From Rothia endophytica (lineage in GTDB: Bacteria > Actinomycetota > Actinomycetes > Actinomycetales > Micrococcaceae), in NCBI RefSeq assembly GCF_928381505.1, contig NZ_CAKMSJ010000003.1:1-64000 (forward strand): 64,000 nucleotides of DNA. Direction: 5' to 3'. Position 1 is the first letter of the stretch, and each line of letters opens with the position of its first letter. This document shows positions 57,519 to 64,000 of this stretch, piece after piece. The translations under genes were made by a program, and so were the position numbers. The notes beneath the pieces are model-generated. The model did no database searches and was not told where the DNA came from. It was given only the letters and a program-made list of their open reading frames with translations.

Positions 57519-58481
57519 TTAGAAATCCAACTGACGCAGGGTAACCGCGTCGGGAGTGGTGGATTCTAGGGTGGGCACCTGCGTACCCGGCAGGGACGCT
57601 GCGGCCGAACCATGTGCAACCGCTTGCACCAGGCAGTCGGGCAGGGTCTTGCCCTGCTCGTGAGCGATCAGGAAGCCAGCCAGGGAGCAGTCGCCTGCAC
57701 CCACGGTTGAACGAACCTTCACGGGGGCGTGCACTGCGTGCCACGCGCCGTCCTTGGTCACCAGCACCGCACCGTTACCGCCCAGGGTGGCCAGCACCAT
57801 CTCGACACCGCGGTCTACCAGTTCTTTAGCGGTGCGGGCGGTCAGTTCGGGGCTATCTTCTAGCTCATCTGCCATCTCAAGTTTGCCTACCAGTTCAGCC
57901 AGTTCTTCTGAGTTGGGCTTGATGAGATTGGGCATGCCGTCTAGTCCAACCAGCGCATCTCGCAGGGCTACACCTGAGGTATCCACAGCGATGCGGGGAG
58001 CTTTTTCACCCAGGGATTCGCGAATAGAGCGGCCAACTACTGCGTAGTAGTCACCGGGGACCCCAGCAGGCAGGGAGCCTGCCAGCACCAGCCAGCTGGC
58101 ATCGATGGTTTCTTTAATCATCAGACGGGTCAGCTGCTGCTGAGCGACATCGTTCAGAGGTTCACCCGGAGCGTTGATCTTGGTGGTGGTGCCATCGGGT
58201 TCAACCACGGTGATGTTTGAACGGATGGGGCTACCGATGGGCATGTTCACGAAGGGAACCTCGGCCTCTTTGAGGCTGGCCAGCACAGGGTCTTCGTTAT
58301 CGCCCGGCAACACAGCTATCGTCTCAAAGCCAGAGATAGTGAGTGCACGAGCGATGTTGACACCCTTGCCGCCGGGATCGGACGCCGCGGCCACGGCGCG
58401 CTGCACGGCACCGCGCTTGATCTCGTGTTCAAGTTCAACGGTGCGGTCCATACTGGGGTTAGCGGTTAGCGTGACGATCAT
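57519..58481 (-). CDS. fruK: 1-phosphofructokinase
   Basis: 320 residues of the PfkB/ribokinase fold. MIVTLTANPSMDRTVELE, SDPGGKGVNIARAL (PfkB signature 1) and the C-terminal VRSTVGAGDCSLAGFL with catalytic Asp (signature 2) are present. Phosphorylates fructose-1-phosphate to fructose-1,6-bisphosphate. It overlaps fruR by four bases (ATGA), so it is translationally coupled. Confidence 0.95.
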   Translation of the reverse strand: MIVTLTANPSMDRTVELEHEIKRGAVQRAVAAASDPGGKGVNIARALTISGFETIAVLPGDNEDPVLASLKEAEVPFVNMPIGSPIRSNITVVEPDGTTTKINAPGEPLNDVAQQQLTRLMIKETIDASWLVLAGSLPAGVPGDYYAVVGRSIRESLGEKAPRIAVDTSGVALRDALVGLDGMPNLIKPNSEELAELVGKLEMADELEDSPELTARTAKELVDRGVEMVLATLGGNGAVLVTKDGAWHAVHAPVKVRSTVGAGDCSLAGFLIAHEQGKTLPDCLVQAVAHGSAAASLPGTQVPTLESTTPDAVTLRQLDF

Positions 58482-59269
58482 GCGATCAGTACCTCTACGT
58501 TAGATTCTTCAAGCGCCTCAGCAAGCTTGCCCTCGGGCGCACTGTCGGTGATAAGCGTGTCTACATCTTCAAGCCCGGCGAAGCGCACCAGGGATTCCTG
58601 GCCAAACTTGGCTGAGTCACACAGAAGCACTACACGGCGAGCAGACTTAACGATGGCAGTTTTAACGATTGCCTCGTTAAGGCCTGGGGTGCTGAGGCCG
58701 AATTCGGGGTCTAGGCCGTTGACACCAATGAAAGCGATATCGGGGCGGATGGTCGCAAAGTGGTCAGCAGCTCGAGTGCCTACAGCTGCCCAGGTCATCT
58801 TGCGCAGCTGCCCACCCACCATATCGAGCACAATGCCGTCAGCTTCAGCCAGCTTCACCGCGATGTGAAGGGCGTGAGTGATAATCAGACGGTCAGCACC
58901 AGATTTGAGGGAGAAGTCGCTAGCAGCAATACGGTCTGCCAGGATTTCGATGGTCGTACCTGCGTCCAGCACAACGGCCCCGGCATCCGAATCGCGCAAG
59001 AGCTCGTAGGCTCGCATAGCGATTTTTTGCTTTTCGGGGGTATTCATATTTTGGCGCAGGGCGATGGAGGATTCTACCGAGGTCGACTGCTCAACCGTCA
59101 CCGCGCCACCGTGTACTCGGCGCAACTTACCATCAGCTTCAAGCGCTGCGAGGTCACGGCGGACGGTTTCCATCGTGACTTCGTAGCGGCGAGCCAGGTC
59201 AGCGCCATTAACACGGCGGGCAGAGGCTACGAGCTTCGCAATCTCGGCACGTCGTTCTTCAGCGAACAT
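58478..59269 (-). CDS. fruR: DeoR-family repressor of the fructose operon
   Basis: 263 residues. DeoR helix-turn-helix (about 6-57, ADLARRYEVTMETVRRDLAALEADGKLRRVHGG) and a C-terminal sugar-phosphate sensor domain (about 80-240) with VLDAGTT and the FIGVNGLD/LLCDSAKFG segments. First gene of the fructose run and thus likely autoregulated. The inducer would be fructose-1-phosphate or a bisphosphate by analogy with the family. Confidence 0.92.
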   Translation of the reverse strand: MFAEERRAEIAKLVASARRVNGADLARRYEVTMETVRRDLAALEADGKLRRVHGGAVTVEQSTSVESSIALRQNMNTPEKQKIAMRAYELLRDSDAGAVVLDAGTTIEILADRIAASDFSLKSGADRLIITHALHIAVKLAEADGIVLDMVGGQLRKMTWAAVGTRAADHFATIRPDIAFIGVNGLDPEFGLSTPGLNEAIVKTAIVKSARRVVLLCDSAKFGQESLVRFAGLEDVDTLITDSAPEGKLAEALEESNVEVLIA

Positions 59270-59321
59270 GTGTTCATCACCTTAAAAAATTTGGTTTGGG
59301 GGTAAACCCTATACACAGTTG

Positions 59322-59351
59322 ATTTTATGTGGGTTTGGTTGGGTACGTCAA
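59322..59351 (-). promoter_or_regulatory. Promoter of fruR-fruK-fruA-ptsI-ptsH
   Basis: On the minus strand TTGACG (59351-59346), 18-base spacer, TAAAAT (59327-59322). The spacer and the leader contain repeated CCAAACC-like units (CAACCAAACCC and CCCCAAACCAAA) that could be FruR half-sites (inference). Confidence 0.7.
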
Positions 59352-59376
59352 TGTTGAAAGACCTGGAAGCGTTGTA

Positions 59377-59826
59377 TTACGCGGATTCCTTGAGGGTTTG
59401 CGTGGGTTTCAAGACAACACGTAAAACCACTAAACCCAAAACCCAACCGATAGCACAGCCCAGGGAGTTAGCTAGCACGTCCAGCAGTGAGCTGGTTCGC
59501 TCGGGCATAAAGTGCTGGATAGTTTCGATGAAAAGGGTAGCGCCAAGACCGCCCAGGGGCACCAGCCAGGAGCGTTTAGGGCGCAGAAGTAAGGTGAAGA
59601 GCAAGCCGCCGGGCACAAACATCAGCACGTTGGAGAGCCACTCTACCTGGGTGTAGCCGAACCAGCGGGGTAAGAACCTTGAACGGTAACCGGTATGCAG
59701 AAGTTCTTGCAGAACCTGGCTGGGCTCCCCCGCGTCGACGTGCACCGGCCAGAATACAATCACAGCAACGGTAAGCAGGTAGCAGGCTAGAGCCACCCAC
59801 CCCAGCAGTGTGACAGTTGACCGCAC
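59377..59826 (-). CDS. VanZ-family membrane protein
   Basis: 149 residues with four hydrophobic helices. RPKRSWLVPLGGLGATLFIETIQHFMPERTSSLLDVLANSLG carries the VanZ family pattern, with the E-x-x-Q and D-x-x-x-N-x-x-G positions. GTG start immediately after the TAG of the upstream phosphatase gene, so it is coupled. VanZ itself gives low-level teicoplanin resistance, but most family members have no known role, and no van genes are here. Confidence 0.87.
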   Translation of the reverse strand: MRSTVTLLGWVALACYLLTVAVIVFWPVHVDAGEPSQVLQELLHTGYRSRFLPRWFGYTQVEWLSNVLMFVPGGLLFTLLLRPKRSWLVPLGGLGATLFIETIQHFMPERTSSLLDVLANSLGCAIGWVLGLVVLRVVLKPTQTLKESA

Positions 59827-60411
59827 CTAGGGTTTGCCCATCAACAGCGGTTCAGCATCAACTGACCAGGACGCCAGCCCCGGCAGGTGCACCTCGAAAG
59901 GTTCTGCGTTGGCGACCGTGCCAAATTCCTTACCGTGCGTAGCTGAGAGAGCCCGGCGAATGAGGGAACCGTGAGAAACAGCAATGACCCGTTGGTCCGG
60001 GTAATCACTAGCAATTTTGCGCAAAGTCTCAATGCCGCGCAGGTAGACAGATCGTTCCGACTCGACTCCTGCATAAAAGGCATCGGGGGTGCGGCGGGCT
60101 TCTTCTGAGATATCTAGCCCCTCAGCTTCACCATAGCCGCGTTCTACCAACCCGTAATAAGTGGCGCTGACCGTGAGACCGAAATCTGCGGCAATAATCT
60201 GGGCTGTCTCTAAAGCCCGGCTCAGCGGGGAGGCAACCACCACGTCATAACTGAGGCCCCGCGCTTTGAGAGCAGCGGCAGTATCGTGTGCCTGCTGACG
60301 CCCAACATCATTAAGGGGAATATCGGAGGAGCCCTGCATCAGACGCTGTTTGTTCCAGTCGGTCTGGCCGTGACGGATAAGGGTGAGGGAGCCGGTGGCG
60401 TGCGTAGTCAT
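59827..60411 (-). CDS. Histidine phosphatase family protein (1)
   Basis: 194 residues, phosphoglycerate-mutase-like fold. The RHG motif (LIRHGQTDWN) holds the catalytic histidine, PLSRALETAQIIA the conserved arginine, a glutamate lies near YGLVERGYGEAEGLD, and VSHGS the second histidine. Acts as a phosphomonoesterase or mutase; the substrate is unknown. It is followed without a gap by VanZ and preceded by a paralogue. Confidence 0.9.
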   Translation of the reverse strand: MTTHATGSLTLIRHGQTDWNKQRLMQGSSDIPLNDVGRQQAHDTAAALKARGLSYDVVVASPLSRALETAQIIAADFGLTVSATYYGLVERGYGEAEGLDISEEARRTPDAFYAGVESERSVYLRGIETLRKIASDYPDQRVIAVSHGSLIRRALSATHGKEFGTVANAEPFEVHLPGLASWSVDAEPLLMGKP

Positions 60412-60449
60412 AGGGTTCTTTCTGGGCGGTTGATCAGCGGCAGAGCAGT

Positions 60450-61001
60450 TTAGGCGGAGCGGTGCACAGGCAGTTCAATGACTGCACCATTAACCGGAAT
60501 CAGCAGTTCACCGCCGGTGCGAGCCTGCAAGGTAGCACCAATCAGCATGCCGTGAGCAACCACAATGATGTTCTGTTGCGGGTAGTCAGCTTCGACCTGC
60601 ATCAGGGCGGCATCGGTGCGTTCCAAAAAGTCCGCCATAGGTTCGATATCCAGGGTTTCCGCTAGTACGGCCGCCCAAATCTCTGGGTTGGATTTAGTGC
60701 CCTCGAGGCTTCTGAAGGACCGTTCAGCCAGCCCGGCATAGGTGCCGCCGATCTCTAGGCTCAGAGCATCGGCAATAATCTGCCCGGTTTCCACCGCTCG
60801 GCTCAGCGGGGAAGTGACCACGGCGTCCCAACTGAAGCTTTCACTCCGGTCCTCAGCAAAGGTACGCAGGTTGTGGGCTGCTTCAAGCGCCTGGCCCCGC
60901 CCGGTGTCGTTGAGCGGGATATCGGTGGCGCCCTGCAGGCGGCGGTCGATGTTCCAGTCAGTCTGGCCGTGTCTGATAAGTACGATAGGCATAGGCTCCA
61001 T
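60450..61001 (-). CDS. Histidine phosphatase family protein (2)
   Basis: 183 residues, same fold and motifs as its downstream neighbour (LIRHGQTDWN, PLSRAVETGQIIA, LAERSFRSLEGT, VAHGM). The shared DWN...LQGATDIPLNDTGRGQA and SSDIPLNDVGRQQA segments mark them as tandem paralogues. Either ATG at 61001 or 60992 may start it; GGAG lies three bases before the latter. Substrate unknown. Confidence 0.89.
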   Translation of the reverse strand: MEPMPIVLIRHGQTDWNIDRRLQGATDIPLNDTGRGQALEAAHNLRTFAEDRSESFSWDAVVTSPLSRAVETGQIIADALSLEIGGTYAGLAERSFRSLEGTKSNPEIWAAVLAETLDIEPMADFLERTDAALMQVEADYPQQNIIVVAHGMLIGATLQARTGGELLIPVNGAVIELPVHRSA

Positions 61002-61118
61002 TATTCCAGCACTCCCTCTCCCCTGCAGGGTAGAGCTACTGTTAGCTTGCTCTAGGCAATCTGCGCCAGCTGCGTAATATCGCGCCCGGGGTGAGGGCTC
61101 TTATGAGAGCATTAAGGT

Positions 61119-61826
61119 ATGTTTTCTCTCGATGCCACTGATACCTGGGCGCCCCACTGCGCTGTCTTTGACTGCGACGGCGTGCTGCTTGACTCAGAAA
61201 CTATTTGGAACGATGTCCAGATTGAGCTCTTTGACCATTACGACGTGACCGTGACCGAAGAACTCGAAACGTCTCTGATCGGTTCGGCAGCAGAAGATTT
61301 GGCTAAGGCCATTACCCACCTTTCACCCCAGGCACAGGGCAATGAAAACTTCTATGACCAGGTGCTTGCGCATGTGAAATCCACTGAGCTGGAGATTCTG
61401 GACCGCGGGGTCATACCCATCCCGGGCGCTCTTGACTTCATCAAGAAACTGGCGGCTCACATTCCCGTAGCGGTTGCCTCTAATTCCTCCGGGGAACTTT
61501 TGACTGTAAAAATGCAGAAGTTCGGCTATGCAGATATCGTAACCACCTGGGTGTCTTCAAGCGATGTACCTTCACCCAAACCATCACCCGATATCTACCT
61601 TGAAGCGGTACGCCGTTTAGGGTTTAGCCCCGAACAAGCTCTGACCGTGGAAGACTCCGTCACGGGCATGACGGCAGCAACCGGCGCAGGCACTCGCTGT
61701 CTGATTTTTACTCCCGAGACACCGGAACAAGACGAACTCCTAACGGCTGGAATCGGGCGCTTTGACTCTTTCGAAGACGCAGAACTCCTCGCCCAGGTAG
61801 ACCGCTGGCTGGCCAGCAAAGAATAG
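61119..61826 (+). CDS. HAD-superfamily hydrolase (beta-phosphoglucomutase-like)
   Basis: 235 residues. Motif I is FDCDGVLLDSE, with the double aspartate and cap-type continuation. VASNSSGE is motif II, KPSPDIYLEAVRRLG has the motif III lysine, and VEDSVTGMTAATGAG motif IV. It is distinct in sequence from the HAD gene at 18851. Small phosphate-ester hydrolase or mutase; substrate not inferable. Divergent from the histidine phosphatases. Confidence 0.9.
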   Translation: MFSLDATDTWAPHCAVFDCDGVLLDSETIWNDVQIELFDHYDVTVTEELETSLIGSAAEDLAKAITHLSPQAQGNENFYDQVLAHVKSTELEILDRGVIPIPGALDFIKKLAAHIPVAVASNSSGELLTVKMQKFGYADIVTTWVSSSDVPSPKPSPDIYLEAVRRLGFSPEQALTVEDSVTGMTAATGAGTRCLIFTPETPEQDELLTAGIGRFDSFEDAELLAQVDRWLASKE

Positions 61827-61868
61827 CCTGCAGGTTATATAGACTAGCCAAAGAGAGGGAGGGCAACG

Positions 61869-62393
61869 ATGCCTGAAGAATCTGAAGGTGAGCAATCGCG
61901 TTTTGGTAGGCGCCTTGAAGACCTCAGTGAGGACGAGCGCGCCTACTACAGGGACTTTCTGCCGCCCTCGCCTACTCCCCCCACCAGTACTGCTGATGAG
62001 CCAGCCTGGCAGCGTCCTACCCAGAAGCCCAAGAAGCCGCTGAGTCGCTGGTTCTGGTTTCCGCACGCCCTAACGGCACTTGCCCTGATTACGGCTTTAG
62101 CAAGCTTCACGGTAGTGCCCGCTGTGTACTCGGATATATCACCGGAGTTGCGCCGTAACTACGTGATTATGTGGGCCGAGCTTGCCTTCTTCTTCCTGCT
62201 CTTTGCTGCCCTGCTCTACGGCATCTTCGCTCTGGCCCGCTTCACTGATCACGATGATGAGGACGACGACCGGCTGGTACGCCCCACCGACTACGCCGAG
62301 CGTCTTTACGAAAAAGATATAGCCCGCGCCCAGAAAAACCTGCCCGACTCTGGTTTCTACGACTCATCCTGGGTCAGCGGCAAGAAAGACTAA
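61869..62393 (+). CDS. Two-helix membrane protein of unknown function
   Basis: 174 residues: hydrophilic acidic N terminus (about 1-60) with a PPSPTPPTSTADEPAWQRP stretch, two membrane helices (about 63-84 and 98-122) and a charged C-terminal domain containing HDDEDDDRLVRPTDYAERLYEKD. AGGGAGGG precedes the ATG. It lies 42 bases after the HAD gene, so possibly co-transcribed. No family recognised. Confidence 0.75.
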   Translation: MPEESEGEQSRFGRRLEDLSEDERAYYRDFLPPSPTPPTSTADEPAWQRPTQKPKKPLSRWFWFPHALTALALITALASFTVVPAVYSDISPELRRNYVIMWAELAFFFLLFAALLYGIFALARFTDHDDEDDDRLVRPTDYAERLYEKDIARAQKNLPDSGFYDSSWVSGKKD

Positions 62394-62406
62394 CCACAAA
62401 CAAAAC

Positions 62407-62433
62407 GCCGGTCTCCCCAGAGGGGAGACCGGC
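62407..62433 (-). terminator. Terminator between metI and the two-helix protein gene
   Basis: GCCGGTCTCCCC and GGGGAGACCGGC with a 3-base loop; GTTTTGTTTG follows on the minus strand, downstream of metI. Confidence 0.9.
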
Positions 62434-62466
62434 CTTAAACATGCGGGGTAAGCCCGCCTGCTCTGA

Positions 62467-63165
62467 TTAGCGGCGCATGACCTTTCGGGCCAGCATGTTA
62501 CCGACTAGCTGGATGAGCTGAACCAGAACGATGATCACAGCGACAACGCTCCAGGTGATGACTTCGTTGAAGCGCTGGTAGCCGTCCACCAGAGCCACCT
62601 TGCCCAGGCCACCGCCGCCGATGTAGCCTGCCATAGCGGACATATCAACCACGCCAATGACAAGGAAGGTGTAGCCCAGGACCAGCGGGCCGAGTGCTTC
62701 GGGGATCATGACGGTGAAGAGGATGCGCATCTTAGAGGCGCCCATAGCTCGGGCTGCTTCAATCACGCCGGGGTCGATGGAAACCATGTTCTGCTCAACA
62801 ATGCGGGCAATAGCAAAGGTTGCACCGAAGACCATAGCAAAGATAGCCGCGTTAGCGCCCAGCCTGGTGCCGACCACCATAGAGGTCAGCGGGCCTAGGG
62901 CAGCCAGCAGAATGATGAAGGGGATGGGGCGAACCACGTTCACCACCACGTTAAGCACGATGTTAACGAAGCGGTTTGCCAAGATATTGCCCTGGCGGGT
63001 GGTGTAGAGCAAAAGCCCCACCACCAGGCCTAGGAAACCGGCAATGAGCATGGTGAAGGACACCATGTAGAGAGTTTCGCCCAGGGCGGGGATGAGCTTA
63101 TCGGGCACGAAAGAGGCCCAGTCGACCGAATTAGCCGCCAGCAGTTTACCTTCGCTCGTGTACAT
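62467..63165 (-). CDS. metI: Methionine ABC transporter permease
   Basis: 232 residues with five or six helices. The EAA-loop region IDPGVIEAARAMGASKMRILFTVMIPEALGPL is the contact with the ATPase. GETLYMVSFTMLIAGFLGLVVG opens the membrane domain as in MetI. The ATG shares a base with the metN stop (TAATG). It forms the methionine importer with MetN; metQ is not downstream in this window. Confidence 0.94.
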   Translation of the reverse strand: MYTSEGKLLAANSVDWASFVPDKLIPALGETLYMVSFTMLIAGFLGLVVGLLLYTTRQGNILANRFVNIVLNVVVNVVRPIPFIILLAALGPLTSMVVGTRLGANAAIFAMVFGATFAIARIVEQNMVSIDPGVIEAARAMGASKMRILFTVMIPEALGPLVLGYTFLVIGVVDMSAMAGYIGGGGLGKVALVDGYQRFNEVITWSVVAVIIVLVQLIQLVGNMLARKVMRR

Positions 63166-64000
63166 TAGCGCACCTCCTGCACGCGGGTTACGGTTTTGAG
63201 TTCAGCAACCGCAGCATCAATGCTGATGACATCACCTATCAGTTCCAGGGTGAGGTTACCGTAGCTCTTACCCTGCAGGGTTTCTAGACCACCCTGCACA
63301 ATGTTGAAGGAAACGTTACGGGATCCCAGGTAAGAGAGCACCTTGCCGATGCCGGTGTTCCCCTCGGTGATTTCGATGTTGACGAGGTAGCCGCGGTGAC
63401 GTTCTTTGAGTTCAGCAGCTTCGCCACCAACGGGAGCAGTTTTGACGGTCGTCCCCACAAAGCGCTTGGCAGTGGCGGTCTGAGGGTTAGAGAAAACATC
63501 GTAGACGTTGCCGCTCTCTACGACCTTGCCCAGCTCCATCACGGCCACGCGGTCTGCGATGCTTGAGACGACATCCATTTCGTGGGTAATCACAATGACG
63601 GTGATACCCAGCTCGTGATTGACCTTCTTGAGCAAATCCAGCACCTCAGCGGTGGTTTCTGGGTCGAGGGCACTGGTGGATTCATCTGCTAGAAGCAGGG
63701 AGGGCGAGGTGGCCAAGGCGCGGGCAATACCCACGCGCTGTTTCTGGCCGCCCGATAACTGATCAGGGTAGTTCTTTGCCTTATCAGCAAGGCCGACGAA
63801 CTCCAGTAGCTCGGTTACACGCGCAGCGCGTTTGTCCTTATCCCAGCCAGCTACCTTGAGCGGGAACTCTACGTTACCGGCTACAGTGCGTGAGTTCATC
63901 AGGTTGAACTGCTGAAAAATCATGCCAATGTTGGTACGGGCTTCACGCAGCTGGGATTCGCGTTTACCGGCAACCTCAAACCCGTTGACGGCCAGGGAGC
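63165..64000 (-). CDS. metN: Methionine ABC transporter ATP-binding protein (5' end outside window)
   Basis: The frame stays open to the window edge, so the N terminus with Walker A is missing; about 278 codons are visible. Q-loop MIFQQFNL, signature LSGGQKQRVGIARAL, Walker B LLLADESTSALDPE, and the H-loop in VIVITHEMD are present. The C-terminal NIL domain (about the last 75 residues, GKVLSYLGSRNVSFNIVQGGLE) senses methionine and inhibits the transporter in the family. The ATG at 63923 is internal, not the start. Confidence 0.95.
   Translation of the reverse strand, partial: SLAVNGFEVAGKRESQLREARTNIGMIFQQFNLMNSRTVAGNVEFPLKVAGWDKDKRAARVTELLEFVGLADKAKNYPDQLSGGQKQRVGIARALATSPSLLLADESTSALDPETTAEVLDLLKKVNHELGITVIVITHEMDVVSSIADRVAVMELGKVVESGNVYDVFSNPQTATAKRFVGTTVKTAPVGGEAAELKERHRGYLVNIEITEGNTGIGKVLSYLGSRNVSFNIVQGGLETLQGKSYGNLTLELIGDVISIDAAVAELKTVTRVQEVR

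Noticed and set aside
59377..59826. Glycopeptide resistance cluster suggested by VanZ
   Set aside because: No vanA, vanH, vanX or vanS/vanR genes nearby; VanZ-family proteins are common in susceptible bacteria.

Overview
The window (about 57-60% G+C by eye) reads as a chromosomal segment of a high-GC Gram-positive bacterium. Actinobacterial markers include DUF3073 beside purM, DUF3027, DUF3263, a LytR_C protein, a DtxR/IdeR-type regulator, a WXG100 protein, an HspR-type operator at clpB, a CIRCE operator at groEL and several probably leaderless genes. Gene content and style best fit Micrococcaceae, with Rothia as my best guess. That placement rests on family knowledge and not on a search.

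Layout. 1-13.3 kb: purC and purD (minus) and purF-purM-DUF3073. Between them lie aquaporin, a TetR/MMPL efflux pair, an asparaginase/sterol-carrier pair, and a solitary AbiEi-like/DUF559 nuclease-fold gene bracketed by two near-identical palindromes. 13.5-20.1 kb: a sirtuin, clpB with its HAIR operator, an amidotransferase, a HAD phosphatase and dps. 20.2-23 kb: a small accessory block of three envelope/secreted proteins (Tat substrate, lipoprotein, Septum_form-like protein). 23-29.6 kb: sucCD, an orphan SoxG-like gene, pcrA and a membrane protein. 29.6-30.1 kb: an intact tRNA-Arg(CCT) between two tRNA relics. 30.1-33.4 kb: a DUF4031-HD fusion, an NlpC/P60 wall hydrolase under a c-di-AMP (ydaO-type) riboswitch and a possible MtrA site, and a DtxR-type regulator. 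33.7-43.7 kb: serC, MFS transporter, two-component system, WXG100, RNase HI fusion, isochorismate synthase, rlmC and an unlisted 50-residue membrane protein. 43.9-53 kb: groEL, a LytR_C protein, ung, two tandem ThrE-type exporters and a FemAB transferase. 53.3-59.4 kb: the complete fructose PTS run fruR-fruK-fruA-ptsI-ptsH. 59.4-64 kb: VanZ, two histidine phosphatases, a HAD enzyme and metNI, with metN cut by the window end.

How it works together. Most genes are core metabolism: purine synthesis, the TCA step at succinyl-CoA, serine, menaquinone, methionine import and fructose uptake with phosphorylation. Proteostasis is under two different heat-shock operators. Envelope upkeep is covered by NlpC/P60, FemAB and LytR_C. 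I see no rRNA genes, prophage, insertion sequence, CRISPR array or recognisable defence island. The least explained features are the palindrome-bracketed nuclease gene, the tRNA-Arg relics, the partial repeats at the ptsH 3' end, two long-loop inverted repeats (14.5 and 51.7 kb) and several domain fusions. No completely new system is evident. The palindrome-bracketed gene is the best candidate for an undescribed mobile unit.
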